64,000 nucleotides of DNA, taken from Chitinophaga agri (lineage in GTDB: Bacteria > Bacteroidota > Bacteroidia > Chitinophagales > Chitinophagaceae). Both the position numbers and the translations under genes were made by a program. Below, in pieces: positions 7,475-15,930 of this stretch (its first letter is position 1; each line of letters opens with the position of its first letter). The notes beneath the pieces were generated by a model. That model did no database searches, was not told where the DNA came from, and saw only the letters and a list, made by a program, of their open reading frames with translations. The DNA is taken from contig NZ_CP048113.1 of NCBI RefSeq assembly GCF_010093065.1, forward strand, positions 4,712,001 to 4,776,000, read 5' to 3'.

Positions 7475-10400
7475 TTAGTTTAATGATGCTTCTTCAATTT
7501 CTGCCGCGTAGGGAGCCACCAGTCGCTGACGGATCAATCGCTTGGCAGAAGGTTTGTTCCAGCCGAAACGATCCATGATGCTATCCACAATCTTGTACAC
7601 TACCGGGACAATGATCAGTGTCAGGAACATAGAACTGATCAGACCTCCGATAATTACCCAGGCCAGACCGTTTTTTGTTGCGGCCACACCACCGGTAGCC
7701 AATGCGATTGGTAACATACCGATCACCATCGCAATAGTGGTCATCAGGATAGGACGCAGACGTGCATTGTTCGCATGGATTAGCGCTTCCATTGTACTCT
7801 GACCCTGTTCCTTCATCTGGTTGGTAAAGTCCACCAGGATGATCGCATTCTTCGCCACGAGACCGATCAACATGATCATACCCAGGATGGTGAAGATGTT
7901 CAGTGTATTATTTGTCAGTGCCAGTGCCAGTAATGCGCCGATAATCGCCAGCGGGATTGAGAACAGTACCACGAACGGATAAATATAGTTATCGTACAGT
8001 GCGACCATGATCAGGTATACCATTACGATTGAGATCAGCAGTGCCGCTCCGAGTGTACCGAAGGAATCACCCTGGTTTTCCGCATCACCCGCCCACAGAT
8101 AACTGATACCAACCGGCTTACGCAGACTTTCCAGGTCCTTTGCAAATTTCTGTTGTACGGTACCAGATGGTACACCTACTACCAGCGATTTAACAGAGAT
8201 AGAGGTATTTTTATCCCTTCTTTCCAGCCGGCTCGGACCTGACCCTTCAGTGATCGTTGCAAACTGCGATAACCTGATCAGCTGCCCCTGGTTGTTCATG
8301 AACTCAATGTTCGCCACATCATCCAGGTTCTTACGGTCAAAGTCATCAAAACGAATGTTGATATCATATTCATAATCACCCTGACGGAACTTCACTTTGG
8401 AATCATCCGCCGTACCACTGAATGCGGTCTGCATTGTTCCACCCACACCTTCGAGCGTCAGCCCCAGCGCGGACATCTTATCCCTGTCCACCTGTACGTT
8501 GATCTCCGGGTTACCTTCTTCTACTGACAGCTTTACATCGCTTGTACCATCTATCTTAGCCAGTACGCCCATCGCCTGTTTTGCAAAGCTCATTACGCTA
8601 TCGATATCGGTACCCATTACCACCAGCTCAACAGGAGAAGCTTCTGCTGTACCCAGGATGCTCACGTCCATCGTTTTCAGTTTCACACCTGGCAGCAGTT
8701 TTCTCAGTTCTACTTTTGTTTTCGCTGCATAAATATCAGAACCATCCAAACGGTGTTCCGCATCTACCAGCATCACCGTGATCTCTGATTTATAAGCAGT
8801 GGACTGGGAAACACCAAATCCATCTTCACTGGTCTGACCTACCGTGGTGATCAGACGGGTGATCTCGGGCTTTTTGGAAAGGTAGGCTTCCGCCTTACGG
8901 GTAGCCTGGTTTGTTTGTTCTACAGAGGCATCTTTCGGCATTTCCAACACGACGATGAACTGTCCGCGGTCACCCTTAGGAATGAACTCTCCACCGATAT
9001 AACCTTTGCCAACCAGCATGAAAGACAGTACCAGCAGTAGAATCGCTGCTGACAATGCATAACGTTTATGCGTCAGCGACCATTTCAGGATACCTGTCAT
9101 CCAGTCGGTGAATTTCTGCAGTTGTCTTTCGAACCAGAGGATGAACTTTTCGAAGAAGTTCTTTCCAGTGATATGTTCCAGTTTACCGAAACGGGAAGAT
9201 AACAGTGGTACGATCATGAAGGAAGACAACAAACTGAGCATCGTAGAGATCATTACTACCACACAGAACTCACGAAGGATCTTTGATACCAGTTCATTTG
9301 TCAGGGAGATCGGCAGGAACACCACCACGATCACCAATGTAATAGAGGTTACTGTGAACCCGATCTCTTTCACACCATCGAAGGCAGCACGTACTCTGTT
9401 CTTACCCATTTCCATGTGACGGTAAATGTTCTCCAGTACCACGATCGCATCATCCACAAGGATACCTACCACTAGTGACAAACCGAGCAGTGACATCAGG
9501 TTCAGTGAGAAACCGAACATCTTCATACCAATGAAAGTCGCTACCAGTGATGCCGGAATAGAGATCATTACGAAGAGCGCACTACGGATACTGTGCAGGA
9601 ACAATAACATCACCGCTGCCACCAGCACGATCGCAATGATCAGGTCATGTATCACTGAATCTGCTGATTCCAGCGTAAAGTCAGAAGAGTCGTTCGCAAT
9701 AAATATTTTCAGATCGCGGGATGCATAATCTTTTTCAATGGAAGCGATCGCCTTTTTCATTTCCTCGCTCACGGTCACTGCGTTCGCATCTGTCTGTTTC
9801 TGTACCATCAATGCGATGGAACTGGTTCCGTCAACACGGGCAATACGGTCTACATCTTTCTGCGAATCCTGTACATCTGCCACATCTTTCAGACGGATCT
9901 GGGTACCGGTAGCAGTAGTAGAGATAACGAGGTTACGCAGCTGATCTACGTCTTTATACTTACCTGCAAGACGTACCAGTATCTGCTGATCCTGGGTTTT
10001 CACCTTACCGGTAGGGAAGTCCAGGTTGGCATTGGTAATGAACTGTCTTACCTGCAGAATAGACAATTTATATGCTTCCAGTTTCTTCGGATCGATATTC
10101 ACCTGGATCTCACGTTCCTGACCACCGATCAGAGAGATCTGCGCCACACCCGGCAAACGGGATAAGAGTGGCTGCAACTTTTTATCGATCAGGTCATAGA
10201 ACTGCTTGCTGTCCATTTTGGCAGTAGCCGACAGTGTCATGATCGGTAAATCATCCAGGGAGAATTTGTTCAGCGAAGGTGCTTTCGCATCAGTAGGCAG
10301 GTCCGACAGTATTGCATTTACTTTACGTTGGGCGTCCTGCAGTGCTATGTCTACGTTCGCGTCATTATTCAACTCAACCGTTACGGTAGATAAACTCTCT

Positions 10401-10654
10401 GAAGATTTAGAGATGATCTTTTTGATCTTCTCCATAGATGCTACCGCATCTTCAATCTTTTTGGTGATGGTGCTTTCCACCTCTTTAGGAGAGGCACCGG
10501 GATATACAGTGGCGATCGTCACTACCGGTGAAGTAAACTTTGGCAGCAGCTCATAGTTGAGCGACTTATAACTCATCACACCCAGCAGCGTCAGGATGGT
10601 AAAGATTACCACCACTATCGTAGGGCGCTTTATGGATATTTCTGTGATCTTCAT
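7475..10654 (-). CDS. RND-family efflux pump, inner-membrane permease
   Basis: 1059 residues, the usual size of AcrB/MexB-type pumps. The N-terminus (ISIKRPTIVVVIFTILTLLG) is the first TM helix. The proton-relay acidic pair is in ILVDDAIVVLENI near residue 400, and twelve TM helices in two sets of six flank two large periplasmic loops. The C-terminal half has GLVAKNAIILVDF and a typical last TM set. It belongs to the HAE1-like branch, which exports hydrophobic or amphipathic compounds by proton antiport. It is the last gene of an operon with an adaptor and a TolC protein, so the tripartite complex is complete. Its substrate cannot be told from sequence. Confidence 0.93.
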   Translation of the reverse strand: MKITEISIKRPTIVVVIFTILTLLGVMSYKSLNYELLPKFTSPVVTIATVYPGASPKEVESTITKKIEDAVASMEKIKKIISKSSESLSTVTVELNNDANVDIALQDAQRKVNAILSDLPTDAKAPSLNKFSLDDLPIMTLSATAKMDSKQFYDLIDKKLQPLLSRLPGVAQISLIGGQEREIQVNIDPKKLEAYKLSILQVRQFITNANLDFPTGKVKTQDQQILVRLAGKYKDVDQLRNLVISTTATGTQIRLKDVADVQDSQKDVDRIARVDGTSSIALMVQKQTDANAVTVSEEMKKAIASIEKDYASRDLKIFIANDSSDFTLESADSVIHDLIIAIVLVAAVMLLFLHSIRSALFVMISIPASLVATFIGMKMFGFSLNLMSLLGLSLVVGILVDDAIVVLENIYRHMEMGKNRVRAAFDGVKEIGFTVTSITLVIVVVFLPISLTNELVSKILREFCVVVMISTMLSLLSSFMIVPLLSSRFGKLEHITGKNFFEKFILWFERQLQKFTDWMTGILKWSLTHKRYALSAAILLLVLSFMLVGKGYIGGEFIPKGDRGQFIVVLEMPKDASVEQTNQATRKAEAYLSKKPEITRLITTVGQTSEDGFGVSQSTAYKSEITVMLVDAEHRLDGSDIYAAKTKVELRKLLPGVKLKTMDVSILGTAEASPVELVVMGTDIDSVMSFAKQAMGVLAKIDGTSDVKLSVEEGNPEINVQVDRDKMSALGLTLEGVGGTMQTAFSGTADDSKVKFRQGDYEYDINIRFDDFDRKNLDDVANIEFMNNQGQLIRLSQFATITEGSGPSRLERRDKNTSISVKSLVVGVPSGTVQQKFAKDLESLRKPVGISYLWAGDAENQGDSFGTLGAALLISIVMVYLIMVALYDNYIYPFVVLFSIPLAIIGALLALALTNNTLNIFTILGMIMLIGLVAKNAIILVDFTNQMKEQGQSTMEALIHANNARLRPILMTTIAMVIGMLPIALATGGVAATKNGLAWVIIGGLISSMFLTLIIVPVVYKIVDSIMDRFGWNKPSAKRLIRQRLVAPYAAEIEEASLN

Positions 10655-10660
10655 AGTTGG

Positions 10661-11722
10661 TTATTTTTGTACGGATACTTTAGATCCGTCTACCAGATTG
10701 ATTTGACCGCTGGTGATGACAGTTTCACCTTCATTCAGTCCTTCTCTTATTTCCACTTTATCGCCATAAATACGGCCGGCCACTACCTTACGTACTTTAG
10801 CAGTATTATTTTCCAGTACATATACCTGGTTACTGTTCACACCACCGATGAAAGCAGTACGTGCTATAAGGATAGCCGGAATAGCGTTTGCCATTTCAAA
10901 ATGTGCAGTACCGTACATACCAGCTCTCAGTTGTTTGTCGCTGTTGTTGGTTACTTCCATTTCAACAGGGTAGTTGAGGGTGTTATCACCTTTTGCGGCG
11001 ATAAAAGATACACGGCCTTCATAGTTCACTTCAGGGAATACGCTGGAAGACACTTTCACTTTATCACCTACTTTCAGGTTCACTACCTGCATTTCAGGAA
11101 CAGCAACAGCGAGTTTCAGACGGGATACATCCACGATATCAAACATCTTGTTACCAGGGGAGAGGTAAGCACCCTGTTCAATGTATTTTTTATTGATCAC
11201 ACCACTGATTGGCGCTTTGATATAAGTATCCCCTACACGACGGCTGGCAGCGGCATATCTGGTTTTAGCCAGGTCATACTGCAGCGTTGCATCGTCTACC
11301 TGCTTCTTTGTTACACCACCGGTTTTGAAAGCAGCTTCATATCTTTCCTTGTCCACTTTCAGTTGTTCGAGATTGGTCTTAGCCGCCTGGAGGTCTGTAC
11401 CCAGGATTTCACCATCTACATGTGCGATAGCCTGGCCCTGTTTTACTACTGAGCCTTCGTCTACCAGCAGTTTGGTGATACGGCCGGATGTTTCCGCCAG
11501 GTAAGACAGTTCACGGAAAGGAGTAAAATTACCATTGGCCAGAAAGCCCTGAGAGAAATCAGATTTCGCCACTTTTTCCACCAATACGGGCACTTCGCCG
11601 GCATTGCTCTGCTTTACAAATTCCGTTTTAGCTTCGTTGGCTTTTTTATTGGCGCCCAGTTTCCACATGATCAGTACAACAGCTGCGATGGTCACTGCGC
11701 TCCAGATAATAATCTTTTTCAT
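10661..11722 (-). CDS. RND efflux periplasmic adaptor (membrane fusion protein)
   Basis: 353 residues. An N-terminal membrane anchor or uncleaved signal (IIIWSAVTIAAVVLIMWKLG) is followed by a lipoyl-like half-motif (GRITKLLVDEGSVVKQGQAI). Next comes an alpha-helical hairpin with the second lipoyl half (DTYIKAPISGVINKKYIEQG), a beta-barrel part and a membrane-proximal domain. No lipobox is present, so it is probably held by the N-terminal helix. It bridges the pump to TolC. It sits 6 nt upstream of the pump gene and 32 nt downstream of the TolC gene, so the three are expressed together. Confidence 0.92.
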   Translation of the reverse strand: MKKIIIWSAVTIAAVVLIMWKLGANKKANEAKTEFVKQSNAGEVPVLVEKVAKSDFSQGFLANGNFTPFRELSYLAETSGRITKLLVDEGSVVKQGQAIAHVDGEILGTDLQAAKTNLEQLKVDKERYEAAFKTGGVTKKQVDDATLQYDLAKTRYAAASRRVGDTYIKAPISGVINKKYIEQGAYLSPGNKMFDIVDVSRLKLAVAVPEMQVVNLKVGDKVKVSSSVFPEVNYEGRVSFIAAKGDNTLNYPVEMEVTNNSDKQLRAGMYGTAHFEMANAIPAILIARTAFIGGVNSNQVYVLENNTAKVRKVVAGRIYGDKVEIREGLNEGETVITSGQINLVDGSKVSVQK

Positions 11723-11754
11723 ATAGTTCGGTATGCGGTTTTTAGCGGTTTTAG

Positions 11755-13116
11755 TTAGTTCAGCAGGCTTTTCAGTGTTCCGTTGGATTTGATGATATCC
11801 AGTTCTGCCAGCTTATATTGTAATAATGCCTCGTTGTAGTTATTCTGGGCAGAGATCAGGGATGTTTCAGCATCCAGCAGGTCTGTCAGATTGGCCAGGC
11901 CCAGGTTGTAGTTGTTCTGGGTAGAGTTATACACCTCATTGGCCAGGTCTACGTTCTCTTTCTGTGCCCTGATCGTGCTGAGGTTATTCTGTACCTGCAG
12001 CTTAGCATTTTCAAACTGCGTATTTAAGGAGAGGGTGGTCGCCTCCATATCTTTCCTGATCTGTTTCAGCGCTACAGTTGACTGACCGACACGTGAGCGG
12101 CGTGCCCAACCATCGAAGATGGGGATTTTGAGCGTGAGGCTGATGGCGGCCATATCGTACCAGCTGGCAGTAGATCCGTTTGACTTTGATTTCAACATGT
12201 CAAATTTGTTACTGATACCATTATAAGAATAGTTGCCAGAGAGACCCAGTGTAGGGTAATAGTCGGCCAGGTAGGCTTTCTTCTGAAATTGCTGGAGTTC
12301 TTCCTGTTTTTTCAGCAGGCGGTATTCAATTCTGTTATCCACACTCAGTGAACCGAAATCGGCTATTGTTGCTTTGTTCTCTATTTCTTTGAATGAAGTA
12401 GATGGTAGTGTGATCACGTTTGTAACCGGCATACCTATCAGCTGTTTCAGCTGGTTGGACTGCACCTGAAACTGGTTCTGTGTTTGTGTACGCTGTGTTT
12501 TATAGTTGGTCAGGTTTACACGCATACGATCCAGATCTATTTTACGTGCGAGACCATTTTCCACCTGGGAGGAGGTGGTTTCCACCAGCTTTGCCATCTT
12601 CTCGATGTTAGCATCCAGTACGCTCATTTTCTCGCGGGATACCAAAGCGCTGTAATAAAGTTGTGTTACGTTATAGATCACGGCTTCTTCGCTTTGGGCC
12701 GTTTGCATGCGGTAGAATTCTTCACCAGCTTTAGCGGCTTTGAGACCGGTAAATACAGATTGGTTATACACTTCCTGTGTAACGGTACCGGACGCGCTGA
12801 CGTTGTGTGTCACACCGGCTTCCAGCAGGAGGGTAGTACCGGGAGCACCACCCGCAAATTCACCTGGTACGGGTATTACCTGTTTCTTGATGTTATTGGT
12901 ATACTGTCCCTGCGCATTTACCTGTGGCAGGGCTCTGGCTCTTACTTCGCTGGTTTTGAAACGGCCCATTTCTTCTTCCATCCGGGTACGTGCCAGTTGC
13001 TGGTTGTTAGCGAGTGCATATTTCAGGCACTCCTGCAACGACAGTTCCGATTGCGCATAGGAGGTCAGGCCCCCTATTCCCGTTAAGAGAATAAGCGTTA
13101 ACATTATCCTTTTCAT
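11755..13116 (-). CDS. TolC-family outer-membrane efflux protein
   Basis: 453 residues with a cleavable signal peptide ending near TSYAQ (residue 22), then two internally related TolC repeats rich in long amphipathic helices. The C-terminal repeat contains EVYNSTQNNYNLGLANLTDL near residue 400, typical of the family. It forms the trimeric outer-membrane channel of the tripartite pump. It lies between the TetR genes (52 nt) and the adaptor gene. Which of the usual TolC subclasses it belongs to is not clear. Confidence 0.92.
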   Translation of the reverse strand: MKRIMLTLILLTGIGGLTSYAQSELSLQECLKYALANNQQLARTRMEEEMGRFKTSEVRARALPQVNAQGQYTNNIKKQVIPVPGEFAGGAPGTTLLLEAGVTHNVSASGTVTQEVYNQSVFTGLKAAKAGEEFYRMQTAQSEEAVIYNVTQLYYSALVSREKMSVLDANIEKMAKLVETTSSQVENGLARKIDLDRMRVNLTNYKTQRTQTQNQFQVQSNQLKQLIGMPVTNVITLPSTSFKEIENKATIADFGSLSVDNRIEYRLLKKQEELQQFQKKAYLADYYPTLGLSGNYSYNGISNKFDMLKSKSNGSTASWYDMAAISLTLKIPIFDGWARRSRVGQSTVALKQIRKDMEATTLSLNTQFENAKLQVQNNLSTIRAQKENVDLANEVYNSTQNNYNLGLANLTDLLDAETSLISAQNNYNEALLQYKLAELDIIKSNGTLKSLLN

Positions 13117-13168
13117 CCGTATGTTTTACTTTGATTGTTTAGTTGGCGGATATAGTTTTAAGTAGTGG

Positions 13169-13780
13169 TTAGTCTTTTTCGATCTGGATGTAACCAGCAG
13201 CGATTTCACGTCCTTTCGGAGTGGTGATGCCCAGTATAAAATGTGCGGTGATTTCTCTGATCACTTCCTGCATATTGAATTGTGTGGCGGGATAAAGCGC
13301 AGGCTGGAATACAGTCTCCAGCTGGAGCAGGCGCATACGTGCCATGACATTCAATTTGAGATCTTTGCGGTAGCTCCCTTCCTGTATCCCTCTTTCGAGG
13401 TTAGCAGTAATGGCGCGCATCATGTGTTCCTGCTTGAAAGTTTCAACTTCGCGCCATATAGCCGGGTGATACTTCTGCATTTCATACAGCATTACCGGAT
13501 TGATAGTATTACCCATTTCCTCCATGTACTTCACCTCTTTCAGTAATTCCTCAATAGCGTTAGCAGATTGCTGGCGAAAATCTTCGAGATGTTGTTCATG
13601 CCCTTTCAGCATGAATCTCATTCCTTCCTGTACCAGTTCCTCCTTATCTCTGAAATGTTCGTATACTGTCTTCTTTGACACCCCACTTTCCCTCGAAATA
13701 TCGAACATTGTTACACTCTTAATGCCGTACATTCTGAACATCCTAAGCGCCGTTTCTAAAATCCGGTCTTTAACTGGCAT
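13169..13780 (-). CDS. TetR/AcrR-family transcriptional regulator (proximal)
   Basis: 203 residues. The N-terminal helix-turn-helix is clear: RILETALRMFRMYGIKSVTM, then ISRESGVSKKTVYEHFRDKEEL. The C-terminal ~140 residues are the variable ligand-binding domain. It lies directly ahead of the TolC gene and 9 nt after another TetR gene, on the same strand as the efflux genes. Local repression of the pump is the likely role. The two TetR proteins differ from each other in both halves, so this is not a recent duplication. Confidence 0.9.
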   Translation of the reverse strand: MPVKDRILETALRMFRMYGIKSVTMFDISRESGVSKKTVYEHFRDKEELVQEGMRFMLKGHEQHLEDFRQQSANAIEELLKEVKYMEEMGNTINPVMLYEMQKYHPAIWREVETFKQEHMMRAITANLERGIQEGSYRKDLKLNVMARMRLLQLETVFQPALYPATQFNMQEVIREITAHFILGITTPKGREIAAGYIQIEKD

Positions 13781-13789
13781 GTTTCCTTT

Positions 13790-14404
13790 TTATTGTTTCT
13801 TTATTCCTCTCACGAATATTTCCGTCAGCAATTTCTGCTGTGCTACTATCTTTTCGAATCCTTCTTTATCTAATTCTACGATCGTTTCCGGCATACAGCT
13901 CATACCTGCGAACCGGAGACCTTCCATAGCGTCTTTATAAAGGATGGCTATTTCTTCCGGATTGGTCACATCAAATTCACCCGTTTCGACACCTTTCTTC
14001 ACCACTTTGGTAAGCATGACATATTCCCTGGCTTCATAGGTTCTAACGATCTGCTGGATCTCTTCTGATTTATCATTCAGGATCTTAAACAGTTCGAGGC
14101 GGCTAAAGCGTTCCACAAACTGTATTTTGGTATCGATCATGCTGAAGAATATCTCTTCGGAGGTAATATCTGTTCTGTCAGCTTCCACTTCCAGCTCATG
14201 GAAGAATGCCTCACCCACTTTCATCAACACGGCATTATGTAATGCTTTCTTATCAGAAAAGTAATAATACAATGATGCCTTTGAACAACGCAGATCATCT
14301 GCGATCTCATTCATTGTGGTCTTTCCTGCACCATAGTGCATGAACCTTTTCAAAGCTGCCTCCAGGATCTTCTCCCGCATTTCGTCTTTGTTCTCAGCAA
14401 GCAT
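13790..14404 (-). CDS. TetR/AcrR-family transcriptional regulator (first gene of efflux operon)
   Basis: 204 residues with a TetR helix-turn-helix at the N-terminus: ILEAALKRFMHYGAGKTTMN, then IADDLRCSKASLYYYFSDKKAL. The remaining part is an unclassified ligand domain. It is the promoter-proximal gene of the RND operon. A candidate -7 element and an array of AAGTCA half-sites lie just upstream, so autoregulation of the whole operon is plausible. Whether this protein or the second TetR binds those sites is unknown. Confidence 0.9.
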   Translation of the reverse strand: MLAENKDEMREKILEAALKRFMHYGAGKTTMNEIADDLRCSKASLYYYFSDKKALHNAVLMKVGEAFFHELEVEADRTDITSEEIFFSMIDTKIQFVERFSRLELFKILNDKSEEIQQIVRTYEAREYVMLTKVVKKGVETGEFDVTNPEEIAILYKDAMEGLRFAGMSCMPETIVELDKEGFEKIVAQQKLLTEIFVRGIKKQ

Positions 14405-14409
14405 TAACT

Positions 14410-14541
14410 TTTTGACTTTTTTAGTTTCGAAGTCAAAAGTAGTAACTTTTAGGAAAATAAGAAAGGGAGTTTCCCCTTTAACAATTGATTAACCTTTTGA
14501 CTTTTAAAGTCAGAAGGTTGAAAAGTCAGAAAGTCAAAAAC
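14410..14541 (-). promoter_or_regulatory. Operator array with promoter upstream of the TetR-RND operon
   Basis: The hexamer AAGTCA or its complement occurs six times: 14413-14418, 14430-14435, 14498-14503, 14507-14512, 14523-14528 and 14531-14536. The first two form TTTTGACTT-N11-AAGTCAAAA. The middle two form a 14-1-14 dyad (14491-14519) with one mismatch. On the minus strand TACTTTTG (14434-14441) matches the -7 consensus TAnnTTTG and overlaps the first dyad. No clear -33 element was seen. Repressor binding is inference. Confidence 0.6.
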
Positions 14542-14703
14542 ATAATATATTGTAAACAAACTACTTACATGGGTGTGTTTTAATCTATTTATCGAAACAT
14601 GGTTTCAAAAATAATTTTTTGAGTTTAGGCCACTGCCAATAATCGAAAAACCGGCAGCTCATCCGGAAACGCTCAGCATGTTCCGGGTACCCGGGTAAAA
14701 AGC

Positions 14704-14747
14704 ATCGCTTGGCCGTCGCTAGTTCGTCGCTTGTTCGTCGCTTGTAT
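14704..14747. repeat. Four 11-bp tandem repeats (GTCGCTtGTTC type)
   Basis: Consecutive units start at 14704, 14715, 14726 and 14737: ATCGCTTGGCC, GTCGCTAGTTC, GTCGCTTGTTC and GTCGCTTGTAT. The TCGCT core and the exact 11-nt spacing are kept in all four. It is too short to be a coding repeat because 11 is not a multiple of 3. Confidence 0.75.
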
Positions 14748-14839
14748 ATCCAAACCATAACATGGCGGCAGTACGGGGGTATTCAGGGCCCCCCCTTCCG
14801 AAAGGATATTATTTCTCAATTATTAAACCTGTTACTTCG

Positions 14840-14931
14840 ATTACAGCCTTATTATACCGGCATTACCCCTTTATTTGCCCCTTCCACAACGGACAAGATA
14901 ACGGCGTAGTAACGGTATAATAACGGTGTAA
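14840..14931. repeat. 11-bp periodic arms in inverted arrangement
   Basis: Left arm: four 11-nt units starting ATTA or ATTT at 14840, 14851, 14862 and 14873 (ATTACAGCCTT, ATTATACCGGC, ATTACCCCTTT, ATTTGCCCCTT). Right arm: TAACGGCGTAG, TAACGGTATAA and TAACGGTGTAA at 14899, 14910 and 14921. The right units are inverted relatives of the left; TTATTATACCG (14849-14859) is exactly complementary to CGGTATAATAA (14913-14923). Confidence 0.65.
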
Positions 14932-15297
14932 TGGGACATGCAGCTCATCGGCAGGCAGGAGCACGCACCTACACACGTACCTAACCCTTTTTCGGGCAAA
15001 CAACAGGAAAAGAAGCCAGGATGGTAGACTTTGACAGGCTGGTAATAATTCTCCGGAAATAATGAACATTTCCATGACTTTAAAGGTTATCATATGACTG
15101 TCTGTCGGGAGCACACCAAAAGCCTGCTTAGATACGCCAGGCTTTGTTTTCAGCCATATTCCCCCACTAACTGCACCTTATGCGGGGGAGAGAAACAGTT
15201 TTTTACTTCCGGCCGGCTGGTCTCAATATTCATGCTTTTAGCCGACACATTTTACACCTACATCTCGGAAAACAGCCACTGGCGCAGAAGGGGCATT

Positions 15298-15322
15298 GGT
15301 TTTGCCTTACATAGGCAAAATC
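15298..15322 (+). promoter_or_regulatory. Hairpin just ahead of a start codon
   Basis: GGTTTTGCC, 7 nt, then GGCAAAATC gives a 9-bp dyad with one mismatch. It ends 7 nt before the ATG at 15330, so in RNA it could affect translation start. No ligand-type riboswitch is recognised. Confidence 0.35.
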
Positions 15323-15329
15323 AAACGCT

Positions 15330-15827
15330 ATGAAAAAGATAATGCTTCTGCTGATCGCTGTAATGGGTTTTACAGCGGTAACCATGGCTCAGATCAATGT
15401 GAATATCAATATAGGAAGACAGCCGGTATGGGGTCCTGTGGGCTATGACCACGTGGACTACTACTATCTGCCTGACATAGAATGTTACTATAGTGTACCT
15501 GACCAGGTATACATTTACAGGGATGGGAATGTCTGGGCGAGGTCCAGGAATTTACCCCGCAGGTATAACAACTTCGACCTGTATCATGCGCATAAAGTGG
15601 TGATCAATGGAGTAGACAGGCCATACATGATGCATGATAAGTATCGCAGGGAATATAATGGCTACCGTAACAAACATGACCAGATAGCCATCCGTGACAG
15701 CAGGGAGGAGAGATATTATGTGAATAAATATCATCCGAAACACGACGAGTGGAAGAAAGACCATCGTGACAGAGATGATCATGGCAGGGCTGATCGTGGC
15801 CAGAAACGTGGCTGGGACAGACACTAA
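15330..15827 (+). CDS. Secreted basic protein of unknown function
   Basis: 165 residues with a clear signal peptide (MLLLIAVMGFTAVTMAQ, cleavage near residue 20). The mature N-terminal part is rich in Tyr (DHVDYYYLPDIECYYSV). The C-terminal ~60 residues are strongly charged, full of Arg, Asp, Lys and His (KDHRDRDDHGRADRGQKRGW). Proteins of this type are common and uncharacterised in Chitinophaga relatives. The highly charged tail may be disordered. It stands alone, with a terminator shared with the convergent aminotransferase gene. Confidence 0.7.
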   Translation: MKKIMLLLIAVMGFTAVTMAQINVNINIGRQPVWGPVGYDHVDYYYLPDIECYYSVPDQVYIYRDGNVWARSRNLPRRYNNFDLYHAHKVVINGVDRPYMMHDKYRREYNGYRNKHDQIAIRDSREERYYVNKYHPKHDEWKKDHRDRDDHGRADRGQKRGWDRH

Positions 15828-15867
15828 GTCATTACTCCCTTCTTTCGGCAACACACCTATCATGAAG

Positions 15868-15905
15868 AAGGCCGCTCCGTAAGTGACGGGGCGGCCTTTC
15901 CTCTT
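15868..15905. terminator. Bidirectional terminator between convergent genes
   Basis: AAGGCCGCTCCGT, 5 nt, then ACGGGGCGGCCTT forms a 13-bp stem with one G-T pair. T-rich sequence follows on the plus strand. Confidence 0.8.
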
Positions 15906-15930
15906 TTTATGTAGCTTGCCATTTAAAATC

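Larger units (their letters stand above)
14542..15297. other. Gene-poor stretch with 11-bp repeats
   Basis: About 750 bp without a credible gene. Two small open frames here have odd composition and no family features. The stretch holds the two sets of 11-bp periodic repeats listed separately, and a small dyad GAAAC-ATG-GTTTC at 14593-14605. Beyond that I see no RNA gene. Confidence 0.5.

Noticed and set aside
14709..14909. A 66-codon open frame over the 11-bp repeats
   Set aside because: It reads the repeat DNA in one frame; 11-nt units shift frame each time, so it is not a coding repeat.
15094..15333. A 79-codon open frame touching the start of the secreted protein gene
   Set aside because: The residue pattern is not that of any known domain and it runs into the real gene's leader hairpin.
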